A DNA stretch of 64,000 nucleotides from contig JAFEFS010000065.1 in assembly GCA_018240465.1 (NCBI GenBank), forward strand, positions 1-64,000, written 5' to 3'. How positions within the stretch are numbered: the first letter of the stretch is position 1; each line of letters starts with the position of its first letter. Source of the DNA: Pseudomonadota bacterium. Lineage in GTDB: Bacteria; Pseudomonadota; Gammaproteobacteria; Xanthomonadales; Rhodanobacteraceae. Below the pieces are notes generated by a model. That model was not told the DNA's origin and did no database searches. It worked only from the letters and a program-made list of their open reading frames with translations. Below are positions 1 through 7,357 of this stretch, piece after piece. The position numbers and the translations under genes were made by a program.

Positions 1-906
1 CATCGGCATGCTGTGGTCGGCCCCGGATTTGCAACCAAACCAGTGCGGGTTGGAGATAGCATCAAAGATATCGGAGGCGACAGCTGCGGCGACCGCGACA
101 GCTGCGGGGTCACATGCTCCCTCGGCCCTGCATTGGTCGATCAATACATCGATACGACTATCTCCCAATATTCCGGCCGCCTCCAAGGCTCCCAACTTCT
201 GGTTTTGGTATGCGACAGCGTCGACCGTTTGTGACATTTCTTGATCACGCGTCTTCAGAAAAAACCGGAACGGACTATTGTTTTTCAACATCTGTACATC
301 AAGTGCCATGATGTCTAGTACTCGACTGTGGCCAGCGCCGGTGTTGAAATCTTCCCTGGCACCACCCGCTGCGATGAAGGCATCGCGTTGGGTGATGTAT
401 TCGTCGACCAAGCGGTCATATAGCAACATCGTGGCCTTGTCGTTGCCCTGGTCGGAGAGTTGACGCAGGGCTTCGTCGCTCATGCCGGCAGCGGCGACGA
501 GATCGTCCGGCAAGACGTAACCGTGACGCTGCATCCATTGAATCTGCTCCGGGCTGCGAACTTGATAAACGCCGGCATACTTGCGCGAGAAGGCGCGAAT
601 ACTGGCCGCTTGCTGTTCCGGATACAGCGCCAGCCAATCATCAAGGCTGTTCACTTTGTTGACGGCCACGGTAATGCCTGGGAACGAAGGTGGCCCGTTG
701 GACGTGCGACCACCGTCCCCCGGCGGAGCGGCGGGACGGCCACGGATAGCTGATGCATGCGTTGCCTGCTCTGCGCCATTGCCGTTGGTCGCCGTAGACC
801 TGGGGGCGGGCGGAGGCGGTGGTGAGGCGGTTTGATAATGCCATAGCACGCCAACACACGTCATGACTGTCAAACCCAGCAAAACTGCCATTCGTTTGGA
901 ATTCAT
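1..906 (-). CDS. Membrane-anchored or secreted protein of unknown function (C-terminus beyond window)
   Basis: The minus-strand frame is open from an ATG at 906 to the window edge, giving 302 codons without a stop. The protein starts with a basic residue pair and a hydrophobic stretch (about residues 6-22), read as a signal anchor, then a proline-rich linker (residues 28-36 with PPPP) and a second Pro/Gly-rich stretch (about 50-75). The rest looks globular and partly helical, with a late pair of cysteines (CRAEGAC). I recognise no family. The ATG lies 10 bp after the dgcN stop on the same strand, so it may be the last gene of that operon, but its ribosome site is weak. Codon use is visibly more AT-rich (AAA, AAT, TTT, CTA, GTA) than its neighbours, which may mean a young or transferred gene. 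Confidence 0.75.
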   Translation of the reverse strand, partial: MNSKRMAVLLGLTVMTCVGVLWHYQTASPPPPPAPRSTATNGNGAEQATHASAIRGRPAAPPGDGGRTSNGPPSFPGITVAVNKVNSLDDWLALYPEQQAASIRAFSRKYAGVYQVRSPEQIQWMQRHGYVLPDDLVAAAGMSDEALRQLSDQGNDKATMLLYDRLVDEYITQRDAFIAAGGAREDFNTGAGHSRVLDIMALDVQMLKNNSPFRFFLKTRDQEMSQTVDAVAYQNQKLGALEAAGILGDSRIDVLIDQCRAEGACDPAAVAVAAAVASDIFDAISNPHWFGCKSGADHSMPM

Positions 907-916
907 GCCCGATCCG

Positions 917-2011
917 TCACGCGGTGCAATGATTTTTCTTGTCGTTGTAGGCTCTGCCTAGTTGGTTGCAAGCCACATCCCGCTGATCGGAATCATAAGC
1001 ATTCGTTCCGAAAGCGAGCAGCGTTTCGACGACAGCATCGGCACTGGTTGCGATGGGATCGAAGACGACGAGGCCGGTTTCTTCGCGGGTCGCGGCAAAC
1101 GCGCGTTCGCGTTCGGTTTCGCTCATGCCGAACGTGTTGAGCGCGACGGCGACGCAGCGCGCGGCGCGATTGGTGAGACGCGCAGCCCGCTCGTTCGCGG
1201 CGATGCATTCGGCGAGCGTCGGCAGCGGATAGTCGGGGTAGCCATCGATGTGCGTGCGCCGCGTGTCGTGGCAGAGCACGAGCGCATCCGGCTGCGAACC
1301 ATGCAACAGGGCAAGGCTGACGCCGGCGTAGGCCGGATGGAACAGCGAGCCCTGGCCTTCGATCACGTCCCAATGGTCGGGCGCGTTGTCGGGCGACAGC
1401 GATTCCGCGGCGCCCGCGGCGAAATCGGAGACGACCGCGTCGATGGCGACGCCGCCGCCGGCGATGAGGATGCCGGTCTGGCCGGTCGCGCGGAAATCGG
1501 CGGCGATGCCGCGCGTGGCGAATGCGCGATGGATCGCGAGCGCGGCATACTTCTTGCCGACCGCGCAGTCGACGCCGACCGTCAACAGCCGGTATCCGCT
1601 GCGCTTGCGTCCGGAGGCAACATCGAAGCGCCTGTCGGCGTGACGCACATCGAACAATTGGACGCCCGCCTCGTGCGCGGCGGCGACGATCGCAGCGTTG
1701 TCGCGCAGGCGCATGTGCATGCCGCTGGCGATGTTCAGGCCGGCGCGAATCGCGGCGAGGAGGGTGTCGATCCACGCCGCGTCGAGTACGCCGCCGAACG
1801 CCGCCACGCCGACCACCAGCGTGTGCGCGCCGGCGGCCGCTGCTGCCGAAGGGCTCATGTCCGGCAGGCCGAGGTCGACCGTGTTCGCATCGAGCCGGCA
1901 TTGTCCGGCGCACAGTTCGGGGCGCCAGTCGAGGATGCCGCTCGCGGTCTTCGCATCGAGCCGATGCGGGGTGTCGCCGAGGAAAAGCAGGTAGGGGCCG
2001 GGAATCTGCAT
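917..2011 (-). CDS. dgcN: DUF1611 / DgcN-type protein (putative D-glutamate N-acetyltransferase)
   Basis: This 364-residue protein belongs to the DUF1611 family. It has an N-terminal Rossmann-like half and a P-loop-like GVDCAVGKK motif at about residues 146-154, followed by conserved EGQGSLFHP and DTRRTH segments. Family members named DgcN are reported to acetylate D-glutamate, with DgcA then racemising N-acetyl-D-glutamate; that role is inferred here from family and neighbourhood. The start MQIPGP was chosen because the upstream gene's TGA ends one base before this ATG (TGACATG), which suggests translational coupling. A longer frame upstream only overlaps the deacylase gene. It is third in a minus-strand run: epimerase, deacylase, this gene. 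No membrane segment is seen, so it should be cytoplasmic. Confidence 0.85.
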   Translation of the reverse strand: MQIPGPYLLFLGDTPHRLDAKTASGILDWRPELCAGQCRLDANTVDLGLPDMSPSAAAAAGAHTLVVGVAAFGGVLDAAWIDTLLAAIRAGLNIASGMHMRLRDNAAIVAAAHEAGVQLFDVRHADRRFDVASGRKRSGYRLLTVGVDCAVGKKYAALAIHRAFATRGIAADFRATGQTGILIAGGGVAIDAVVSDFAAGAAESLSPDNAPDHWDVIEGQGSLFHPAYAGVSLALLHGSQPDALVLCHDTRRTHIDGYPDYPLPTLAECIAANERAARLTNRAARCVAVALNTFGMSETERERAFAATREETGLVVFDPIATSADAVVETLLAFGTNAYDSDQRDVACNQLGRAYNDKKNHCTA

Positions 2012-2012
2012 G

Positions 2013-3515
2013 TCAGCGCGCCCCCTGGCGGCGCAGCACCTGGCCCGGATGGGCGCCGCTTGCCTTGCCGTCGGCAAAGACCGTGGTGCCATTGACCCAG
2101 ACGCGTGCGATACCGACGGACTGCTCGTGCGGACTGGTGTAGGTCGCGCGGTCGGACACCGTTTGCGGATCGAACAGGACCAGGTCCGCCGCTGCGCCGA
2201 CCCGGATCTCGCCGCGACCGCGCAAGCCCACGTGGCTTGCCGCGAGCGAAGTCATTTTTTGCACGGCCTGTTCGAGGGTCAGCAATTTCTTTTCGCGCAC
2301 GTATACGCGCAGTACGCGCGGAAACGTGCCGATGCCGCGTGGATGCATACCGTCGAGGGTGCCGTCGGAGCAGATGTTCGCGTAGGGCCAGGCGACCAGT
2401 TTGGCGATGTCGCGCTCGTCCATGCTGCGGCTGACGACCTGGGCCCTCGTGTTGGCGGCTTCCGACTCGCGGATCAACGCCATGACCGTGGATGGCTCGT
2501 CGGTGTTGCGCAAACGCGCCACGTCGGCAACGGTTTTCCCGACCAGGCTCGGTTCCGGGTCGAACTCCGAAAGGCGCAGGCCGTCGGCCGGAGCGAGGTG
2601 GCCAAGCACGAATTCGGCGGTGGCGCGGTTTTCGAAATCGCGCTCGGGCCAGAGCACGATCAGCTCGCTGTGCCAACTGTCGTAGGGATAGACATCGAGC
2701 GTCGCGTCGATGCCGTCGGCGCGCGCCTTGTCGAGCATGCCGAGAAAGCGGCCGGCCTGGCCCCACCAGTCGGTCATCGCCAGCTTCGCGTGGCTGACCT
2801 GCACCGGAATCTTCGCCTCGCGGCCGATCGTCAGCAACTCGTCGAGCGCGTCCCAGACCTTGCGGTCTTCGCTGCGCATGTGACTGATGTAGCGGCCTCC
2901 GTAGGGGGCGACTGCGCGCGCGAGAGCGAGGACTTCGGCGCGTTCGGAGTAGAGACCCGGATCGTATTCGAGACCGGTCGACAGGCCCAACGCGCCCGCT
3001 TTCATGTCGGCGACGAGCAGGCGGCGCATCGCTTCGATCTGCGCCGCCGTCGCCGCGTGCTTGAAGTCGGCGCCCATGACTTTCTCGCGCAGCGTGTTGT
3101 GGCCCGAGTACGAGGCGAGGTTGATCGCCGCCGGCGTGGTGTCGTACTGGTGGAATAGTTTGGTGAGTGGAAGTTCGGAAAAACCATCCTGGCCGATGAC
3201 GATCGTGGTGACGCCCTGGCTCACCACCGGCAACGCGTCGAGATGGGCTTCCAGACCGCGGTTGTGGTGGCTGTGCGTATCGATGAAGCCCGGCGCGAGC
3301 ACGAGACCACGCGCATCGACGACCTGCTCGCCCTGCTTCGGCGCAAGCTCGCCGATCGCCGCGATTCGATTGCCGGCGACGCGTACGTCGACGCGTCGCG
3401 CTGGTGCGCCGGTGCCATCGACGACGCTGGCATTGCGCACGACGAAGTCGGCGGCCGCAACCTGCTGTGCGGCCGGGAGCACGGACAACATCAGCAGAAT
3501 CAGGTTTCGGGTCAT
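2013..3515 (-). CDS. Secreted N-acyl-D-amino-acid deacylase (amidohydrolase family)
   Basis: A 500-residue amidohydrolase of the D-aminoacylase group, which removes acyl groups from N-acyl-D-amino acids. Seen in the sequence: a signal peptide (about residues 1-21, ending AQQVAAA), an N-terminal beta cap (VVDGTGAPARRVDVRVAGNRI), the metal motif DTHSHHN, a GVTTIVIGQDG strand, later histidines in ISHMRSED and VSHAKLA, and the SDGTLDGMHPRG segment typical of the family. The start at 3515 gives the signal peptide; in-frame ATGs at 3560 and 3575 would overlap the epimerase end and bury it. Secretion suggests the enzyme works in the periplasm and frees D-amino acids for uptake. The next gene starts one base after its stop. 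Confidence 0.85.
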   Translation of the reverse strand: MTRNLILLMLSVLPAAQQVAAADFVVRNASVVDGTGAPARRVDVRVAGNRIAAIGELAPKQGEQVVDARGLVLAPGFIDTHSHHNRGLEAHLDALPVVSQGVTTIVIGQDGFSELPLTKLFHQYDTTPAAINLASYSGHNTLREKVMGADFKHAATAAQIEAMRRLLVADMKAGALGLSTGLEYDPGLYSERAEVLALARAVAPYGGRYISHMRSEDRKVWDALDELLTIGREAKIPVQVSHAKLAMTDWWGQAGRFLGMLDKARADGIDATLDVYPYDSWHSELIVLWPERDFENRATAEFVLGHLAPADGLRLSEFDPEPSLVGKTVADVARLRNTDEPSTVMALIRESEAANTRAQVVSRSMDERDIAKLVAWPYANICSDGTLDGMHPRGIGTFPRVLRVYVREKKLLTLEQAVQKMTSLAASHVGLRGRGEIRVGAAADLVLFDPQTVSDRATYTSPHEQSVGIARVWVNGTTVFADGKASGAHPGQVLRRQGAR

Positions 3516-3565
3516 GCTGGAAGCAATGCTCCGCAAGGGAAATTCGTGCAGGTGGCGCATGTGGT

Positions 3566-4555
3566 TCAGCCCCATAGTTCCGCGACTGGCGGCGCGACGA
3601 TGCCGTGTTCGTAATGCAGGCCCGGCTCGCGATCGCGGCCGATCAACAGCGGGCCGTCGAGATCGGCGAAGCGCGCGAAACCTGCGATCAGCATCGCCGG
3701 CGCCATGCCCAGCGAAGTGCCTTCCATGCAGCCGACCATGAGCCCGAAGTCGAGTTCGCGCGCGCGCGCGACCATGCGCAGCGCTTCGGTCAGACCACCG
3801 GTCTTGTCGAGCTTCACGTTGACGAAGTCGTAGCGTCCGCGCAGCGCGTCGAGATCGGCGCCGACGTGCGCGGACTCGTCGGCGCAGATCGGCACGAGGT
3901 GATCGATCCGGGCGAGTGCGGTGTCCTCGCCGACCGGCAAGGGTTGTTCGACCAGTGCGACGCGGGCCGCATGCAGGGCGGGCATGACGACGTACAGCAA
4001 CGCCGCGTCCCAGGACTCGTTCGCATCGACGATGAGCGTTGCCGCGGGCGCGGCCGCGCGCACGGCATCGACCCGCGCGACGATGTCGGTCGCGTCGAGT
4101 TTGAGTTTGATCAAGGCATGCGCGCCGTCGGCGGCGACGATGGCGCGCGCCTTGCCGGTCTGCGTCGCGGCATCGGCTACGCTGATCGTCTGCGCGGTAC
4201 GCAGCGGGTGCGGCGCGGGAATGCCGGCCAGCTCCCAGACGCGCCGGTTCGCCTGCTTCGCGCGCAGGTCCCATACAGCGCAGTCGACCGCGTTGCGTGC
4301 TGCGCCTGCCGCGGCGCCATCGTGGATGCGTTCCCAGGCTTCACCGGCGGCTAGCCGGGCGACAAGCTGGCGGATGTCAGCCATCACGCCGTCCACGCTC
4401 TCGCCATAGAACGCCGTCGGCGTGCATTCGCCGCGGCCGATGGCGCCAGCGTGGGTCAGCGTCACTACGACGACGTCGGCGTGCAGGTAGGTCTCGCGCG
4501 CGATGACGAACGGCGTGGCGAGTTCCCAGCGCTCATGGCGGATGTCGGCGTGCAT
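3566..4555 (-). CDS. dgcA: Enolase-superfamily dipeptide epimerase / N-acetyl-D-glutamate racemase
   Basis: A 329-residue enolase-superfamily enzyme. The KxK motif is at residues 150-152, metal ligands are at D177 (VDANESWD), E203 (LVEQP) and D226 (CADES), and the opposing catalytic lysine is K248 in NVKLDKTGG. The K152/K248 pair matches the E. coli L-Ala-D/L-Glu epimerase arrangement. Such enzymes epimerise L-Ala-D-Glu from peptidoglycan. Homologues placed beside DUF1611 genes (DgcA) racemise N-acetyl-D-glutamate. With dgcN two genes downstream I favour the second role, but sequence alone does not separate them. It is the first gene of the minus-strand unit and diverges from the permease across only 49 bp. 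Confidence 0.85.
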   Translation of the reverse strand: MHADIRHERWELATPFVIARETYLHADVVVVTLTHAGAIGRGECTPTAFYGESVDGVMADIRQLVARLAAGEAWERIHDGAAAGAARNAVDCAVWDLRAKQANRRVWELAGIPAPHPLRTAQTISVADAATQTGKARAIVAADGAHALIKLKLDATDIVARVDAVRAAAPAATLIVDANESWDAALLYVVMPALHAARVALVEQPLPVGEDTALARIDHLVPICADESAHVGADLDALRGRYDFVNVKLDKTGGLTEALRMVARARELDFGLMVGCMEGTSLGMAPAMLIAGFARFADLDGPLLIGRDREPGLHYEHGIVAPPVAELWG

Positions 4556-4604
4556 GCGGTTCGTATCTGGACAGAAATGACATTTTTATGCCATAAGTTA
4601 CATC
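4556..4604. promoter_or_regulatory. Divergent promoter region between epimerase and permease genes
   Basis: This 49-bp AT-rich spacer must carry control for both directions. On the plus strand a TGGACA box (4568-4573) and a CATAAG box (4592-4597) are 18 bp apart, resembling a sigma-70 promoter. Its start point would fall almost on the permease ATG at 4605, and no Shine-Dalgarno is visible there. ATGACAT and TTACATCAT at the two ends form a loose inverted repeat that could bind a regulator such as the nearby RpiR protein. All of this is pattern reading. Confidence 0.35.
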
Positions 4605-6065
4605 ATGAAAGAAACTTGTCAATCCGGCGGCGACGCGGAATCCGGCCTTGAGCGCACGCTCGGGCCGCTCCAGCTCACCCTGATCGGCGTCGGTTGTGTC
4701 ATCGGCGCCGGCATCTTCGTCATGACCGGCAGCGCGGCGGCGACGCATGCCGGACCGGCGGTCGTTCTGTCGTTCGTCGTTGCCGCGATCGCCTGCGGAT
4801 TCACCGCGTTCTGTTATGCCGAGCTTGCCGCGACGTTGCCGCTTTCGGGGTCGAGTTATTCGTACGCGCTGCTTACGTTCGGCCGCTTTGCCGCATGGTG
4901 CGCGGGCTGGCTGCTGCTGCTCGAGTACGGCATCGCCGCGGCGACGGTTGCGGTCGGCTTCGCCGGGTATGCGGTGGCCTTGCTCGATCAGCTCGGTGTG
5001 CATCTGCCCGCATCGATCACCACGCCGGTGCTCGATTTCCGCCCGCACGGAGATACAAGCCGGTTGGCGTTCGGTGGTGGCATCAATCTCGTTGCCGGTG
5101 GCGCGATTCTGGCGATGACCGCCGTCCTGATGCGTGGCGTGACCCAGTCGTTCGCTTTCAACACCGCGATCGTCTTGCTCAAGATCGTGGCGCTCGTGGC
5201 CTTCGTGCTGGCCGGCATTGCCTTCGTCGATCCGGCCAACCTCAGGCCATTCGTGCCGCCGGCGCGGGACAATTTCGAATTCGGCTGGCCCGGCGTACTG
5301 CGCGGCGCGTCGGCGATTTTCTTCGCCTACGTCGGTTTCGAAACCGTATCGACGAGTGCGGCCGAAGCGCGCAATCCGCAGCGCGACCTGCCGATCGGCA
5401 TTTTCATGACGCTGCTGATCTGCACCGCGCTGTACATGGCCGTCGCGCTGGTTATGACCGGCATCGTGCCTTATGCCAAGCTCGGCGTTGCCGATCCGAT
5501 TGCCGTCGCCGTGGACACGATGCAGCTGCCGATGTTCGGCTTCGCGATCAAGTCCGCGGCCGTGATCGGCCTGCTCTCGGTGCTGCTGACCTCGATCTAC
5601 GGCCAGAGCCGCATTTTCTATGCGATGGCGCGCGACCGCATGCTGCCGCCGCTGTTCGCACGCATCGACACGAAGACGCGCACGCCGCTTGCCGGCACGG
5701 TCTGGACTGGCCTGGCCATGGCGCTGCTTGCGGCCTGCCTGCCGATCAGCGTGCTCGGCGATCTCATCAGTCTCGGTACTGCGGTCGCATTCGCGATCGT
5801 CTGCGCGGCGGTGATGCGCCTGCGCGCGGTGGAGCCCGATCGACCGCGCTCGTTCCGCGTGCCGCTCGGCGGCTGGCACGTACGCGGCTGGTGGATCGGC
5901 ATCATCCCCGTGCTGGGGATCCTGTTCGCCGCATTGATGGGATTGCCGCTGCTGATCGACATGGCGCTGCGCGCGGCGCGCGGCGACGGGCTGCCACTCG
6001 CCATCGTCGGTGGCTACTTCGTGATCGGTCTGGCGATCTACTTCGGATACGCCAGGAATCGTTGA
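4605..6065 (+). CDS. APC-family amino-acid permease
   Basis: A 486-residue integral membrane protein with about 12 hydrophobic segments. The first carries the APC signature GVGCVIGAGIFV (about residues 28-39), followed by a long run of Ala/Gly-rich helices, the AYVGFETVSTSAAEARNP loop typical of the cationic-amino-acid/YfnA branch, and a QSRIFYAMARDRMLPP segment. It should import amino acids by proton symport across the inner membrane. The substrate is not readable. Divergence from a D-amino-acid catabolic operon suggests it brings in the D-amino acids released by the periplasmic deacylase. The ATG has no visible ribosome site and may be translated from a near-leaderless mRNA. Confidence 0.9.
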   Translation: MKETCQSGGDAESGLERTLGPLQLTLIGVGCVIGAGIFVMTGSAAATHAGPAVVLSFVVAAIACGFTAFCYAELAATLPLSGSSYSYALLTFGRFAAWCAGWLLLLEYGIAAATVAVGFAGYAVALLDQLGVHLPASITTPVLDFRPHGDTSRLAFGGGINLVAGGAILAMTAVLMRGVTQSFAFNTAIVLLKIVALVAFVLAGIAFVDPANLRPFVPPARDNFEFGWPGVLRGASAIFFAYVGFETVSTSAAEARNPQRDLPIGIFMTLLICTALYMAVALVMTGIVPYAKLGVADPIAVAVDTMQLPMFGFAIKSAAVIGLLSVLLTSIYGQSRIFYAMARDRMLPPLFARIDTKTRTPLAGTVWTGLAMALLAACLPISVLGDLISLGTAVAFAIVCAAVMRLRAVEPDRPRSFRVPLGGWHVRGWWIGIIPVLGILFAALMGLPLLIDMALRAARGDGLPLAIVGGYFVIGLAIYFGYARNR

Positions 6066-6110
6066 GCCCAAGCTTGTACGATCAACTGGCAATCCTCAGA
6101 TGAAAAGATC

Positions 6111-6177
6111 GGACCACGAAGAACACGAAGCAAGAGAAACCGTGATTCGGAGCCTTTCTTCGCGTGCTTCGTGGTCC
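6111..6177. repeat. Imperfect inverted repeat in convergent spacer (terminator or dispersed repeat)
   Basis: GGACCACGAAGAACACGAAG (6111-6130) is mirrored by CTTCGCGTGCTTCGTGGTCC (6158-6177), with 17 of 20 positions paired. It sits between the convergent permease and rpiR genes and could end transcription in both directions. The core (CCACGAAG...ACACGAAG) resembles short repeats I have seen in many proteobacterial intergenic regions. There is no strong T run. Confidence 0.55.
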
Positions 6178-6250
6178 CGGCTCTTCTGCTTTGTGCGACT
6201 GGTCGTCTAAGCGTGATTGCATCGACACCGCATCGTGCCGCAGTGACGCC

Positions 6251-7165
6251 TCAGCCCTTGCCCGGTGCGCGCTTCTGGTTTCGTGCGGGCTTGCCGACGT
6301 GGCCGACGAAGTCCTGATAGAGGGCGGAGACGCGGCCGAGGCGTTGCTCCACGCGATCACCCAGCGCGAGCACCACGCCATTGACCAGCAATGCCAATGC
6401 CGCAAGAACGGGAACCGTGGTGCCCCAGAAGATTCCGCTTTCGGTCGGCAGTGCAAGCACATGCGAGGTGTACTCGCCGGCCCAATGGCAATACTTGTCG
6501 GTGACCATCACGAGCGGCAGTCCGCGCTGCCGGCAATGCTCGGCGAGCAGCCTTGCCTGGCGCGAGTAGCGACGCGTTTCCACGATCACGACGCAATCCT
6601 TGTCCGTGCCATCGATCAGTATCTCGGCGAAGTTTCCCGCCGCGAGATCGGCCACGCGCACGCCCGGGCGCACGTACTGCAGCAGGTGGGCGAAGTGCGC
6701 GGCGAGGCCTCTTTCGGTCTGGAATCCGACGACGTGCAAGGCCGGGCAATGCGCGAGGTGGTCGATCACGCGCTGCCATTCACGGGTTTCGGCAAGGCGG
6801 TAGACTTCGATCAGCCCGGCGATGGTCAGGTCGAGATCGCGTTGCAGCGCGGGCTCGCCGCTGCCCGCCTGGAGCATCGAGCGCAGCCCTTCGCCGATGG
6901 GCCATGGCGCAACAGCCACGTCGAACTTGAAAGCCGCCTTGAGTTCGCGGAAGTTCCGGTATCCAAGTCGCCGGCAGAATCGCCCGACGGTCGCGGCGCT
7001 GATCGCGAGCTTGGCCGCGAGCGAGTTCGCGGTTTCGAACGGCACCGTCTGGCGATTGGTGAGAAGAAAGTTCGCGATGACCCGTTCCGATGCGGTCATC
7101 TCGTTCGTCCGCGTGCGCAGTTGGGCAAACAGGCGCCGATCGGCACGGGCTTGTTTTGGCGGCAT
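6251..7165 (-). CDS. RpiR/MurR-family transcriptional regulator with SIS domain
   Basis: A 304-residue regulator with an N-terminal helix-turn-helix (about residues 20-75; MTASERVIANFLL and ISAATVGRFCRRLGYRNFRELK are typical of HTH_6) and a C-terminal SIS sugar-isomerase-like domain (about 120-260; VGFQTERGLAAHFAHLLQY and KDCVVIVETRRYSRQ). RpiR proteins sense phosphosugars or related acids. MurR, for example, senses N-acetylmuramate-6-phosphate. The start was chosen at ATG 7165 because GGGAGAG lies 7 bases before it; the longer open frame adds only low-complexity sequence. Its position between a permease linked to D-Glu/peptidoglycan catabolism and two TonB receptors makes it a candidate controller of either set. 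Confidence 0.88.
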   Translation of the reverse strand: MPPKQARADRRLFAQLRTRTNEMTASERVIANFLLTNRQTVPFETANSLAAKLAISAATVGRFCRRLGYRNFRELKAAFKFDVAVAPWPIGEGLRSMLQAGSGEPALQRDLDLTIAGLIEVYRLAETREWQRVIDHLAHCPALHVVGFQTERGLAAHFAHLLQYVRPGVRVADLAAGNFAEILIDGTDKDCVVIVETRRYSRQARLLAEHCRQRGLPLVMVTDKYCHWAGEYTSHVLALPTESGIFWGTTVPVLAALALLVNGVVLALGDRVEQRLGRVSALYQDFVGHVGKPARNQKRAPGKG

Positions 7166-7266
7166 CGGCGATCTCTCCCTCGGCTTCGCAATCTCGGTTC
7201 CGCGGGAGAGTATGCCTCCTGTCCGTGCTCGGCGCATGGTATGCCTTGCCCATGGGCTGGTGCGCC

Positions 7267-7297
7267 AAAAAAAAAGCAACGCCGTCGCGGCGTTGCT
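7267..7297 (-). terminator. Intrinsic terminator of the TonB receptor gene
   Basis: AGCAACGCCG (7275-7284) and CGGCGTTGCT (7288-7297) form a perfect 10-bp stem with a TCG loop. On the minus strand the stem is followed by nine T (A run at 7267-7275). This is a textbook rho-independent terminator about 60 bp after the receptor stop. Confidence 0.9.
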
Positions 7298-7321
7298 CGA
7301 TGCGAATGGTCGCAGCTGGCA

Positions 7322-7344
7322 GCTCCGGCCGTTCGGGCCGGAGC
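7322..7344. repeat. Second hairpin downstream of TonB receptor gene
   Basis: GCTCCGGCC (7322-7330) and GGCCGGAGC (7336-7344) form a perfect 9-bp stem with a GTTCG loop, just before the intrinsic terminator in the direction of the receptor transcript. It may protect the mRNA 3' end or add to termination. Confidence 0.6.
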
Positions 7345-7357
7345 AGCGGGCGACGCA

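Noticed and set aside
962..2095. Long plus-strand open frame opposite dgcN
   Set aside because: It is the antisense shadow of a recognised DUF1611 gene; composition is Arg/Gly/Asp-biased and no family motif is present.
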